From the NCBI GenBank assembly GCA_948146395.1, contig OX411543.1, forward strand, positions 55,160,017 through 55,224,016: a stretch of 64,000 nucleotides of DNA, written 5' to 3'. A program made the translations under genes and the position numbers. Numbering within the stretch: the stretch's first letter is position 1; each line of letters begins with the position of its first letter. The notes under the pieces were generated by a model, which did no database searches, had not been told where the DNA came from, and saw only the letters and a program-made list of their open reading frames with translations. Positions 35,567-46,982 of this stretch are shown here, in pieces. This DNA is from Fragum whitleyi. Its lineage: Eukaryota; Mollusca; Bivalvia; Cardiida; Cardiidae.

Positions 35567-37959
35567 TTAATAGCTTTTGAAAAAAGTAGTACCGGCTTGG
35601 GTTTAATTTTCTTTTTTACAAGACTTACCTCCGCTCGACGACTGTGCATTTTGAAAATGGCATTATTCAAGAATTCTATACAATTAGAAGATTAATCAAC
35701 GACACCTCTTAAATGTGAGATCAGATGCCAACCCTAGCCCAAGCTTTTTTTTTATTTCGCGTAAGAATGCTATTTATAGACAATGCGGTGATTTGCCTAG
35801 TGGGTTTTCCCGTGGTGTATGGGGGATAACAACTAGGTGGCTGAACTAGTAGCCCGCATACACGTAAATCGCTTGTATTACTATAGCGAGTTACGACACT
35901 CTAAACACGAACACATAAAAGTCAACTTTGACGCTCTCCGTGGTTTTAATACTTTTACTACGATAGGAGCCTGATATTAAAGACATTTGCTCTCAGTTGA
36001 GGGATCTTTCTATAACAAATTGCAGGTTTTAATATCTTTCTAGTTTTAATTAAACTACGTCGTCTGCTATCGACAATGTACATATATTCTACATATATTC
36101 GATAGCCTACTCCGCATAACTCGTGTAACCGTATAATCTGTGTTTTCGCGGAAGAGGGACATTGGCTCTTTCAATTTTTTTTTTTTTTGGGGGGGGGGGG
36201 AGGGAAACGCTCAACAGAGGCACAAGTGCAATGTTTTCTTGGCGAACCTTTCTTCGGTGATCAATCCCGAAGACTTTTCAGAAATTTAGCGTTTTATCGA
36301 GTTGTGGTTAGAATGTCTTAACTCAGATAAAGCTACACAGGGAGTTAGGACATTTAATCACGATCATGAAAAATCGATAATTGACTCAGTCCGCAGTGTT
36401 TTCTAAGAAATAACTGAAGGAAAGCTAAAATTAAAGTCATCAGGTCTAAGTTGGTGTGCTCTCCGCTTATAGTTAGGGTAGACAATATGTCTTTTTTTTT
36501 TAATTTATGTATCTCTACCTTGTCTAGTACAGACTGTCGTCTTATCGTATCAATGATTAAGCCAGCTCAACTCCTGCTTAGTTAAGGCATACTTCCGCCG
36601 ATCTTAATACATTTTGTAGCCCCTCAGTTAGCTCGCGCCGGTACTTTGTTGGGGACCCATTTGGATCCCTTGTGAAGCCGTTGCCGAGGCTGTGAGGGAT
36701 ATTAATTCGCACGACGCGGGGTCTACCTTTCGCACCTTTTTGTTATTCACATTTCGGTTTTTTGTTTTTTTTTCTTCTTTTTTTATTGTATGTGTAACGA
36801 CAAACGATCGCATAAGCAAAGAAGTCTCCTGCCGTTGATAATAAAGATTTATACCTTCCGAGATGGTACGCCCAAAGGGGAATTATTCAGTGCCTTTCTC
36901 GGGAGGTTTTGCGCTTTACCGGACCCGGAGACCAAATGACGTAAGAGACCGTTCGTAATGTACGGAGTTACGACATTGATTCTCCGGACAACTTCAAACA
37001 ATAGAGAGTCATTTTCGGACATGCATACATTGACTAGGTTTAGGTCTAAAAATTTGATGTATTTTCCATAGCATTAGACCTGCCTATAGCGGTCCCGCGA
37101 ATAGCGGATTTCTAATCAATCGTTCAACCAAGCACGGGCGCTATGCCTATTAACCCCATATTCTTTTTCCAATCTCTATGTCTTCCATTCATTTTTTTTC
37201 TTCCAAATGCTGACAGGCATACAAGCCAGCAATCTACACCCGGTTGGAAGTAGTTGAGTAGTATTTATTTCTGTACATATTTAAAAAGGGCACATTGTCC
37301 ACATCTCTTTGTTGCTCCCCGTGATTAATTTGTAAATAATGCAATTTTCCTTTTCGTCTCGTTTTATTTTCACCATGATGTCACCAGAAACGTCCACCTC
37401 CAGTGCTTTCAGCGCTTTGATTTCACATGAACTGTTTACTTTACATGTTATCTAAAAACAAACTATCAGTTTCAAAGTAACTTAGAATGTGGTTGTGATA
37501 TTGGTTAATTAGTATCTTTAATGTACACATCCACAAATAGCATAAAAAACTACATTAATAAGGAAAATATGAAATTTCGCAAATACGGCTGCGGCTTAAA
37601 GGCATTATAGAAATTCTATATCTCAAAACGTAGGCTTATAACTTTGCATTTGCGGTAACTTGTCTTGCGTAAGAGACGGAGATGTCAGTGCTAGGTTACT
37701 AAAATGTCGGAACAACAACAACTAGTTTATTGAGCGACATTATAAGATCTCTAGAGAACACAGCTCGGGTTATAAATCTATAGAAAGAACCAAGGGTATG
37801 TAGCACCACGTGTCCGTCTGCTTCTCACTCTATTCACAGATGCGGTCTACTTGTTAATTGCAGGAATGATTATATACTACCCGTCTCTCAGACAGCGGGC
37901 TACCAGTAAAGCCACTTTGTTTTAGTCCCCCTTACACCACGGAGAAATCCAATAGGCGA

Positions 37960-38225
37960 ATCTCCGCCTTGTCGTTTAACAACATTGTTGCGTGTGATTA
38001 AGGAATGGCAGCTGATTTCGCATTTAAATGAACCTTTGACTAATCTACAAATTATGTAGGGTTCTTGAATAATGCCATTTTCAAAATGCACAGTTGTCTT
38101 GAAGAAAAGAAAATAGAACCCAAGTTGGAACTACTTTTATGAAAAGATATTAACATCTGACCTGATTTTCTCACACACTTACACTGGTAGACGCAATAAC
38201 GTCCACAAAAACGGCATTTTAGCCA
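37960..38225. repeat. F13 dispersed repeat copy
   Basis: GATTTCGCATTTAAATGAACC ... AAATGCACAGTTGTCTTG ... ATTAACATCTGACCTG ... AACGTCCACAAAAACGGC. Confidence 0.6.
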
Positions 38226-38274
38226 TAAAAAATAATTGTTCAAAAGCTCTCTTTAGTGTTTACGAAGAAATAAG

Positions 38275-38311
<37 letters not shown>

Positions 38312-38640
38312 TGAAATGAAAATCTGAGCGAATTCTAAATTGTGTACCTAACAATTTAAAATCTTGGGTCCTGGCATAACATGGTTAAGCAGAGGAGAAG
38401 CTTGATTACTTTTGTTTTCTCTTTTATTTGAGAGTATGGAACATAAAACTGCTTTGTGTGTCGACAATGCTTATGACAGCGAATACCGTGTCATTGGTAT
38501 GACATTATTTATAAAATTCAATCACAAAGTTCCCTTCAATTTGAAATTGTTGGAAATGTCACGCACAGGCTCATACCCATTGTCAAAATATGAAGGTATG
38601 GAAACGAAACAATGAGCAAATCGTCCCTACACATACATTT

Positions 38641-38818
38641 GCGACCCGTCAATCGCAAAGGGATCACATGGGAACTCCGATTAGTAAATATATGAAAATA
38701 GATTTTTTGCCAGCAGAGCTCAACAAGAGGTCGCATTGTGAAAATAATTATTTGGGAATGATCAATCTAGATTCAGGAAATAGGCGAAGATCGGAAAATT
38801 TTTCGGGTGACGGGTCAC
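38641..38818. mobile_element. F5 MITE copy 5, internally deleted
   Basis: GCGACCCGTCAATCGCAAAG to TCGGGTGACGGGTCAC, lacking the internal hairpin. Confidence 0.78.
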
Positions 38819-38939
38819 ATATTTGAAAATAATTGCAAAAATAGCGGAGGTCAACTGTCATATCATATCAAAAAGTGTTTTGATGGTAAAGTCGATTTCA
38901 TGGTTGACAGCACAGCGATATGTTTATATCGAACATTAC

Positions 38940-39098
38940 CGTAAGTATAAAAGACGCCGTAGTTTGTCTGTAATGAATCGGTGATCCAGAAAAGTCGGCG
39001 AAAAACGCAGCTATTAGCGGCGGATAACTGGAAGGCAAGTCGCCACTTGGTCCAGTCGCTGTATACGGTGCAAACGAAATTATCCCATTGTCGGTAAA
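38940..39098 (-). CDS. NIDO-ZP gene exon 2: NIDO core
   Basis: Fifty-three codons, phase 0 at both ends. It reads FTDNGIISFAPYTATG, then PPLIAAFFADFSGSPIHYRQTT. The NGxISF strand, the P-x-IAxFxAD segment and the YRQTT strand are the most recognisable parts of NIDO domains. The acceptor is TTTTCATAG and the donor is ACG|GTAATG. A truncated copy of its first 37 bp, with the acceptor, lies upstream at about 39248-39286 as part of a local tandem duplication. Confidence 0.85.
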
Positions 39099-39400
39099 CT
39101 ATGAAAAAAAAGGTTTAAATATTTACAAAAGTTACGACTTAGTTTTTTTTACTGAAAGAGACAAATATCATAATTTCAGTTCTTAAAATCTATTATCATT
39201 GTGCCCTTCTTACATGGGTTTCAACGGAGCTTACGTGTAAGTATGTGTATATGGTGCGAACGAAATTATCCAATTGTCTGTAAACTATGAAGAAAAAGAT
39301 CTAAATATTAACGAAAGGACGACTGAGTGTTTTACTGAAAGAGACAAGTAAAATCATTTACATGGGCTTCAACGGAGCTTACGTGTAAGTATGTGATCAT
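39060..39400. repeat. Local tandem duplication including start of exon 2
   Basis: AACGAAATTATCC ... AACTATGAA ... TTTTACTGAAAGAGACAA ... CAACGGAGCTTACGTGTAAG occur twice, about 150-190 bp apart. The second copy carries the exon 2 acceptor and 37 bp of coding sequence with one changed residue (Gly to Trp). Confidence 0.85.
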
Positions 39401-39459
39401 TGGTTTAAACCTTGACTTTGTCAAAAATCCTTTCCGCCATTTTAAATATGAAATTGTCC

Positions 39460-39860
39460 CTAGCCAACAATGGAAAGTCGCCTCAGAGCAAGAAGTAGTA
39501 AAATTTGTATTAAGCGACCAGGAATGGGAATACCAAAAAGCGGTCGTTAAAGAAAAAAGTCGCTTAATACACGTTTGGTTTACCATTAACAAACAGGATT
39601 TTAATCGAATATGTATATTATTGCGAAATGCTAAAAAATCCTATGCTGTAAAAACTCAACAAAATCGTCTTATTGAGACGATTCTGGTGAGTTTTAACAG
39701 CAAAGGATTCATCTACATAATTTTTCATACCAGTGTTATCTATTTTTTCAGATATTCCGAATTTAAAAACGGGATTTCGAAACGGTCGCTTAATAAAAAT
39801 GGTTGCTTCATAGACGCGGTCGCACGAGCAAGATTGACTGAATGTATTTCGGAATGCTTG
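39460..39860. mobile_element. F3 element copy 2
   Basis: Contains ATTAAGCGACCAGGAATGG, GTCGCTTAATACACG, the AAAATCGTCTTATTGAGACG core and CGGTCGCTTAATAAAAATGG. It accounts for the longest open frame in the window (173 codons, 39393-39914), which has no protein-like features. Confidence 0.7.
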
Positions 39861-39997
39861 AGTTACGGAAAGGAGGATGTGATACTAGATTCTAATGCGA
39901 AGAACCCGAGGTAAAGTTCACCTGCCGCCCAAACATTATTTGAGCCTGTACGTGACATTTCCAACAATTTAACAAGTTCGCAATGAAACGATTCTGT

Positions 39998-40240
39998 GGC
40001 CTCTTTTACTAAACATCTAACGACCATTTTTTTTGCGTAAGTCAAAAATTAAAGTTGCGTCTACAGTAGTTTACTAAATGTGGAATTTTGCCATGCATCA
40101 TTTCATTGCAGTCGTCTTCTAAAGACGATTCCGATGAGATATTGCAAGCAGTATCTTACAATAAATTTAAACACCGGGTACGATCAGTGATTTTTGACTT
40201 ATGATTTATCTTTTTGAAATAGGTTTAGTAAAACGGACCC
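39998..40240. mobile_element. F4 MITE copy 2
   Basis: TGGCCTCTTTTACTAAACATC to GGTTTAGTAAAACGGACCC, with the same GTCGTCTTCTAAAGACGATTC core. It lies in intron 1 of the NIDO-ZP gene. Confidence 0.8.
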
Positions 40241-40761
40241 CTGGTCAGTATGTGCACCCACAGAGTCTTGTCAAACTATGCATCAAATAGATAGCGGTTG
40301 ACCTAATGTTGCTGTATTTGAGAATTTCTTTCTGCATTGTATGATTGATGATCCGGGCTTCTCAATGCTTTCCAACACACTCGTGAATTGGAAATGTCCT
40401 GCACAGGCAAGACTATATAACATCTTATATAAAAACTAAATTTAGATATCTTTACGTCGAATGTCCATAAGACGAAGTTATCCCTACATCGAAGTATTTT
40501 CAAAGTTGCGATCGATTTACTCTTTATTTCTATGTATTTCAACCTCCATACGTCGTTTTCTTTTGTATGAAATTTAATTATTTGACAAAATCAGAAAATG
40601 AAGAAAATTCTATCAATTGTGTCATGATTTTGTCACATAGTTAAGTATACTGCGATTTTTACACATAATATATAATATAGTCTCTTTAACCTATATGACA
40701 AAATCAGATGATGAAACAAGTGCCTCTGTCATACAACTGTAATTCATGAAATCGAACTTAC

Positions 40762-40944
40762 ATATATTCTGTTGTAACTTATTCCATAGAAATTGAAAGG
40801 TATTGGAAGATCGAAGCTAGTGACAACATTGTCCGCAGTTGTTACATTTGAATCACCAAACGCCGGACCATGCGGTAGAATGTTCTGACAATAACAACGA
40901 GGTGCAAGTACAAACGTTATACAGACAAACAGAACAGGAAACAT
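40762..40944 (-). CDS. NIDO-ZP gene exon 1: signal peptide and NIDO start
   Basis: Starts at ATG 40944-40942 with MFPVLFVCITFVLAPRCYC, a typical signal peptide, followed by QNILPHGPAFGDS and SFDLPIPFNFYGISYNRIY, the opening strands of a NIDO domain (compare the family pattern of a polar-aromatic start, a hydrophobic PFPFFG stretch and a YNxIYV strand). The donor is GTAAGT at 40761-40760, after a complete codon (phase 0). An upstream in-frame ATG exists at 41052, but a good acceptor (TTTTTCAG, AG at 40975-40974) implies that the exon begins at 40973 and that 40973-40945 is 5' UTR, so the 40944 start is preferred. A MITE lies about 30 bp upstream of that acceptor. Confidence 0.8.
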
Positions 40945-41004
40945 TGTGATATCAAGAAGTTGTGATAATCCGACTGAAAAATAAATAAATTTACATTTTG
41001 AGAT

Positions 41005-41411
41005 GTTACAGTTGGAAACATCATGAAATTGACAAATTGGATTATTTTTCAATGATTTAGGAATTGTGTATTAAATGGTATTGTGGAGCGAGATTCGAAT
41101 GAAATTTTAAGGGAGGTAATAGTTTATTGAAAAATTCGTCCAATAAATATTTTATTAACTCCCTTTAAAAAATCTACCTATATATAGTAAGATTTGGGTG
41201 TCTTCGTACACGTTTCAAAATTAACACCAGCTAATGAAAATATTTATTCAATTTGAATGAAGTTGTGTAGCGTTTCAACTTTTGGAATTATTTCGGGGCG
41301 TTTTTAAATGGTTTGAGATAGTATTTGGAATGAAGAAATGAAGCGCTGGGCGAGTGATTTCGAATGGTTTTGATCGGGATGAGTGTCTATTTCACATTGA
41401 TACTAACTGTA
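41005..41411. mobile_element. F7 MITE copy 2, next to exon 1
   Basis: Left CATCATGAAATTGAC, right TTTCACATTGATACTAACTG, internal GGGAGGTAATAG / TAACTCCCTTTAAA. It lies about 30 bp upstream of the acceptor of the first coding exon. Confidence 0.75.
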
Positions 41412-41429
41412 CACTACATACTTGACATA

Positions 41430-41750
41430 TATATAATACGTACTAAGTGTTTTATATGAAAAGAATATCTAACGACGTTTGGAGAATTGATCGTTGTCGA
41501 GGCTCTGCCTAGACAATAATCAATTCTCACAACCGAGTTTGATATTTTTTCATTCAATACCCTTTGTACGTATTATATTTATCTTATTACCTCTATTTGT
41601 CTTGTTTTCCTCGATGTTTCTAACTGAAATGCAAGTTTCTAAAAATAACCACACTATATCATTGTTCTAAAAATAACTATGAGATATTTTAAAAAATATC
41701 ATATGGGATGTTATCACACAGATATTTGTATAGTTATAAGATAAACTGCA
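41430..41750. mobile_element. F8 element copy 2, inverted
   Basis: The same element in reverse: GAATATCTAACGACG ... GAGGCTCTGCCTAGACAAT ... GTTATCACACAGATATTTG ... TATAGTTATAAGAT. It sits between F7 copies 2 and 3. Confidence 0.72.
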
Positions 41751-41781
41751 CAAAAGACTCAACCAAACAAAATCGCTAGTT

Positions 41782-42305
41782 CCAGTTGATAAATTCGTGA
41801 AATTGAAATTCATCCCGAACAAAACCATTCTAAATCACCTACTTATCGTTTCATTCATTCATTCATTCATTCATTCATTCATTCATTCATTCATTCATTC
41901 ATTCATTCATTCATTCATTCATTCATTCATTCATTCATTCATTCATTCATTCATTCATTCATTCGTTCATTTATTCATTCATTCATTCATTCAAAACTGT
42001 CACTCAAACCATTAAAACGCTCCAAAACGTTAATGAACGCTTCAAAATCATTCATAATGATCAGTGTTTCCTTTAAATTATTGCATGATTTTATTATCAT
42101 ATGTGGATTTCAAAGTGTCTGATTAGCCCGAAAAGATACACTTACAGGTAAATACCTCGATTTTTTTAAAGAGGGATAATGATTTGCCTACATGTATCAT
42201 CTCTCTCAAATTTCATTCAAAACTCACTGCACATGGTTATTCAATATCATTGCAAATTTGTTTCAAATATTCTTATGTCAATTCCACGATGTTATTAAAT
42301 GTAGG
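41782..42305. mobile_element. F7 MITE copy 3 carrying an (ATTC)n expansion
   Basis: Left AAATTCGTGAAATTG, right GTCAATTCCACGATG, with the F7 motif ACCATTAAAACGCTCC inside. Its natural GAATGAAT-like internal sequence has grown into an (ATTC)n run at about 41850-41990. Confidence 0.65.
41850..41990. repeat. (ATTC)n microsatellite
   Basis: About 35 nearly perfect ATTC units within F7 copy 3. Confidence 0.95.
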
Positions 42306-42973
42306 CCTACTTATTAACAAGATGGCTGTGTGCATCTTTCAAAGAAGATATTATAATAACAACTTATCCTTTCAAGATCAAGCTTTTGCTCGATTTGGTA
42401 TGAAAGATAAAATGACATTACCTCTAGTCTTTATTTTATATGTTTACGTTTGATTTGACCAGATACTTTTGTTAACTAATTGAATAGTAAAAAACTATAT
42501 AAAAAAAGTCAAAAAAGGGGAAATTTTACCAACTAATCACCGTCGATCATGTATTCTTTTGTTCTTGTTCACTAGAAGGTTATTACAATACATCAGAATG
42601 ATAATTTTATGGTTTTTTTTTTTTGTTTTGTTTTTTTATCACTAGACGTAAAGAAAACGGTAAAAAAATATGGTAACAAACACATTTCGAGGATGGTTAG
42701 TAAATCTTTTAAAATTTAATAATAATATAGTCCTGTTGATAAGGTGAATATATACGTCAATACTCGATACTTTGGTCCAACCTATTTTTGACCCTGGGCG
42801 GGTACTGTTGCCCGCATTTACAGAGTATCTCTCAGAAAGCGGGCTACCAGCTCTAGACTGGTTATCAGAATAGTCTAGAATAGGGTATTCTGATATTCGA
42901 CAATCAGACCAGTCTACGCCCGACTCGAAAGCGAGCCAGAAATAAGTTGGCAAAAAGTCTATACCGTATATAG

Positions 42974-43350
42974 ATTAATCGATTGTTTCAGTGTAAGATA
43001 GATTAATATTTCATTGAATGAACAACATATTTTTCACAAGTGCAAGAGTGAAATATAGCTTTTGTTGTTCACGAAAAGAAATATCTAATTTATCTTACAC
43101 TGAAACAAACGATTTAAATTGTGAAAATTTTACGATAACTTTTCTTAAAGCGTGTTTTTTTTCTTTTATTGGAATTCAACTTTCATGATGACGTCACTTT
43201 TTGGGCTCCGCTTAGATGACGTCAGATAGGGTGAAATGAACGAAGCGAGATATGACTTTTTGATAATTTCTCTGGTTAGGCATTGAGTTTATCAAGCGAT
43301 AATTTTCCGTCATTTCTCGATAATCCAACGAAAAGCATTAAATAAAACGT
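42974..43350. mobile_element. F6 MITE copy 3
   Basis: ATTAATCGATTGTTTCAGTG to AAAAGCATTAAATAAAACG; it shares GATGACGTCAGATAGG and TTCTCGATAATCCAACG with the other copies. Confidence 0.78.
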
Positions 43351-44039
43351 CATATTTAGCTGACATTTTTTTAAAGAAACGTATGGTTTAGTAAAATAGT
43401 GCCTTTAAAAAATCCAAAACTTGTGACGCAAAATCATTTCAAAAACTTGCATAGCCACATGAAAGTGACGGATTCCGTCATACTGCCAATGGTTATTTAT
43501 AGATTTGACCTTTGATAGAAGGCTATGACGTCAAGCCGTCATAGTGAAAATGAGAATTGCGATGAGCTTCCGTCAGAATTAACGGTGACGATTCACTTTC
43601 TAATCAGAAAGGATGTTTTTTTATTAAAAAAATATGATCGCAATTAATATCAACGCGATATCGTTCTCTTAGAATCGCAATTCAGATTCAGCTTTTATAT
43701 ATACCTCTATCCAGTGACTTGACCCTTCCAATCAACATCCAAATTAATGCACAATATGTAGGCCCTATCACCATAGATTTTTTTAAATTGAACTGACCTT
43801 CCTTATTTTTTAGAATTCAAAACCTTATTTTAAAACTGATGCTTCAAAATTGTCCTGACAGCTATATATCTCCCAGAATGCCACATTATTAAAGAGGTGT
43901 AATCATGAAAATATGGAATATCTTGATTATAACTTAATTTTGTGTAATATTTTATACAGCATTTGTCAACCGATGGTCGTATTTCTACAATTCTTACAAA
44001 GGAAAGCAGAATGACCATTCTAGACGGAGATCATGCAAG

Positions 44040-44370
44040 TGTGGAAAGGTACGTCCCTAGTCAGCTTATGCCGTCCGCGCAGTCTGACTGGGATCGATTA
44101 TAATGTGTTCCCTTTTCACCGTCACCTGTCACGCGAAAAGGGGCCATTTGTGTTGTGCGATAAGTGTCGAACCTAGTCAGACTGAATGGGTAGACTGACA
44201 AGGTTCGAAACTTTTCGCACTTTGCTTAATTTTGAATGATCAATCTACCTCAAACTGAGCGATTTTTTTTAAATTGATAATTGGTTGGTCTGTGCTGGAA
44301 CTAATCTCTTTTTCAATTACTTATTATATATATTTTTCAGATCGTCCCTTTTCGCATGACGGTTTACAGT
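44040..44370. mobile_element. F5 MITE pair, partial copy joined to inverted copy
   Basis: A partial copy (44040-44122, ending CCCTTTTCACCGTCAC) is followed directly by a copy that starts CTGTCACGCGAAAAGGGG and ends CCCTTTTCGCATGACGG near 44365. The CTAGTCAGACTG hairpin is present in the second. Confidence 0.7.
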
Positions 44371-44854
44371 TATAAAAGTTATTACATTGATTATCTGAAG
44401 AAATGTATCTAAAATAATTTCATTTGCGATATTCAAAACAAACAAACAAACAAAAAAAATCACCTTACATCACAGTTTAATCACTATCGTGAAAGTTAAA
44501 TTACCTATTTCCTAAATGCTATCTTCGATCTGATGTGACGTAGTCTTAACACGCTTAATAGTCCAGTGAATTATGTTCGTCTAAATATTTCGGGTGCATT
44601 TGAAGGATATGATTTGAAAAGCTTTTCAGCTCAGAATAGCTTTTATCTCACCTGAGCACGAAGTCCACAACATCCTTAAAACATATCCTCTTTATGAAAC
44701 TTGACAGGAATGTTTCTTGGGTCAAGCTTAAACAAAGTTGTTCAAAAATTGAAATCCGATCTTTTGTCTGGTTTCAAAAGCAGCTTATAAGGAAAAAATG
44801 GCAAATGGAGTCATATTTTGGCCAACTATCGTACGCATCCAGAGAAACAAAGAA

Positions 44855-44855
44855 G

Positions 44856-44898
<43 letters not shown>

Positions 44899-44903
44899 AT
44901 AGA

Positions 44904-44967
<64 letters not shown>

Positions 44968-44992
44968 GAATGAATGAATAAATAAATGAATG
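44855..44992. repeat. (AAAT)n microsatellite
   Basis: About 33 AAAT units with one AGAT, ending in AATG variants. Confidence 0.95.
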
Positions 44993-45504
44993 AAATACAG
45001 TTTTCATAAATCTTCTTATCCGAAACTAAAAGGGGGACAGTTTTAACACTTGGTATACCTAACAGTCTGTATAGTGAACCTCTACCAACAGACCAAGTTT
45101 GTTTGGGTTAAAATCTTAGCTAGCTGTGCCAGATAGAGGATATCACCAGTTGTTCTGTCATGTATCTATCTACTACAGTTAATCACGTCGTGAAATTTAC
45201 TCTTATCTCGATCAAAGTCATTCAAAACCACTCCCTCAGCGCTCTTATAATTCATTCACTCACTCACTCACCCACTTGTTTGAAGACATAGTTTTTCTTT
45301 GCTAAGATTATTTTACGGCTTGCCCTGGTTAATTGTAATTATTAATGTGCTTCAACTTGTAAAAATGTTCGTAAAAAACAAGTGAGAAGACGTAATTTAA
45401 ATCAGGTAAAATCTGTTTTCAAGCACTCTAAATGCTATTAAAACATTGCATAAAAAAGAAAACATCATACTTATTTTGCTCTTAAAATTTTACAAGTATT
45501 TATT

Positions 45505-45726
45505 TTGGCATTAAATTCCGTATTTCCGTATACACTCTTAATTTGCCAAACACTATTCCTACTTTACACAGGGACTTCGGCAGGTGAAAAATCGATAGAA
45601 CGAATTGGCGGACGAAGTTGGAATTCCTACATTGCTCAGCTGTCCGTGCGATTTCGGAATTGTACTGGTTCTTACTTTGTGCCAAACATATATATCATCC
45701 GTCTCCAGGAAAACCAACCCAAATAA
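45505..45726 (+). CDS. Hypothetical small secreted protein, doubtful
   Basis: Seventy-three codons. MALNSVFPYTLLICQTLFLL followed by YTGTSAG looks like a signal peptide, and the rest is short and polar. An overlapping frame continues with ITLLCDFSCLPQNVHNWHY to a stop at about 45830, so a frameshifted or spliced product is possible. No family recognised. Confidence 0.2.
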   Translation: MALNSVFPYTLLICQTLFLLYTGTSAGEKSIERIGGRSWNSYIAQLSVRFRNCTGSYFVPNIYIIRLQENQPK

Positions 45727-46982
45727 CGTTACTTTGTGATTTCAGCTGTCTTCCCCAGAATGTACATAATTGGCATTATAAGACTGACCCATATTCAAAG
45801 AGTTTCAACCGAAGTTACGATGTGTGTTGAAATTGAAGAGACCTAAAATATTGTAGAAAATATTGAAGAAAATAGAGAAATTGATCAAGACAAGGAATTT
45901 CTCCTTTTTCCGCAATGTTTTTTTTATCTAAAGTCTATTGTCAATTTAATTGTCATTTTGTCAGGTTTTCATGGAGAACGGTTCATATGTTTTTGTAGAA
46001 ATAAAAAAAGATGGTACCAGGAAAAAGCCATATTGGTAAGATATTTTTAAACGGGAAGGAAGACTAATTTTTCAGATATTGTAGCTACATTTGGAAAAAT
46101 GGGAAAACAAAAACAACAACAACAACAAATAAAATAATAGATATAGAAAATATGAACTTGATAAATGAAAAGGCTTATAAAATTGCTTGCAACAAGAGAG
46201 CTTAACGTTTTTTTTTTGTCCGTAAATATTTTTAAAACTAAAAGGATATTTTATATACTGCTTTTTAGTTCATTGATTTTTGTATTGCTTGCGAATTTGA
46301 AAACCACAAAAAAATACAGTCGGTTCCCCAACTATGGACTGTTACATCATACTATTTGATTCACACTTAGGTTAGGTTAACAATTTAATAGCACTCCGCG
46401 AGAAGGTTACTAGGGTGGTGCAAGGCTTCCATATTTTCCTTATGACATTCAACAGAAAACGGCGTTATGCGTTTATAAAACTGGCTGCCTCTCAAATTCT
46501 AGGATCTTGAAAAAATACCTCATCTTATTTAATTTCTTACTAGAACTCATAATAGACAGGGTTTGGTTGAATGGTTTAATGAAAATAGAAAGAATAGTGC
46601 TATTGGGTAACTTGAATGTTTTCTTGGCAGCAATCTAGAAACCCGCTCGGAAAGGCAGTCCGATACGAAAATAATTTCTTTTACAATTTGCGCGTTGTAA
46701 GCATGAAGAACTTCTTCTGATTTGTAATCCTGAACGCAGGGCTAGTTTCATTGTTCGATCTGCTTTGCCCGACTGTGTTCGTTTATTTACAGATATGTAG
46801 GCCTACTCGTATTGTAAAATTAGATAGATCTGCTCGTTTTATTTAAGATTCTTATCTTTTCCTGAGCAGTCCATGGATTTTAATTAATACTTGAAGAAAA
46901 TAAGAAATAGTTTTGCAAGCTACTTAATAGCATGGTTTCTTTTGAGATCACACCCTCTTCCCACTGTCGATTGAAAACCTTT

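Larger units (their letters stand above)
27260..38939. other. 5' introns of the NIDO-ZP gene, unlisted parts
   Basis: Stretches 27971-29228, 31407-31960, 32271-32820, 33830-34707, 34816-35239, 35736-37959 and 38226-38640 show no further exon that fits the frame. A region with poly-T and poly-G runs lies at 36175-36200, and (AAT)n runs are at 35257-35283 and 38275-38301. Confidence 0.5.
14082..40973 (-). other. Gene span: NIDO-ZP transmembrane matrix protein
   Basis: Exons at 40762-40944, 38940-39098, 34708-34815, 30777-30875, 29229-29334, 26991-27259, about 26123-26256, 24062-24231, possibly 20715-20816, 18880-19064, 15594-15738 and 14082-14236 join in one frame. The predicted product has a signal peptide, a NIDO domain (about residues 20-218), a ZP domain with four ZP-N cysteines, a ZP-C half, an R-E-P-R-R cleavage-like site and a C-terminal membrane helix. 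NIDO plus ZP is known from alpha-tectorin and from C. elegans DEX-1, which act in extracellular apical matrix. No EGF, VWD or sushi exon was found between the two domains, so this is an unusually short version. Transcript support is needed for the ends of exon 7 and for exon 9. Confidence 0.8.

Noticed and set aside
39393..39914. Longest open frame (173 codons)
   Set aside because: It lies in an F3 inverted-repeat element and has no domain, signal or homologous copy kept open; the related element at 6.4 kb has no such frame.
41797..42015. HSFIHSFI repeat protein
   Set aside because: Translation of (ATTC)n.
44774..45007. YLFIYLFI hydrophobic protein
   Set aside because: Translation of (AAAT)n on the minus strand.
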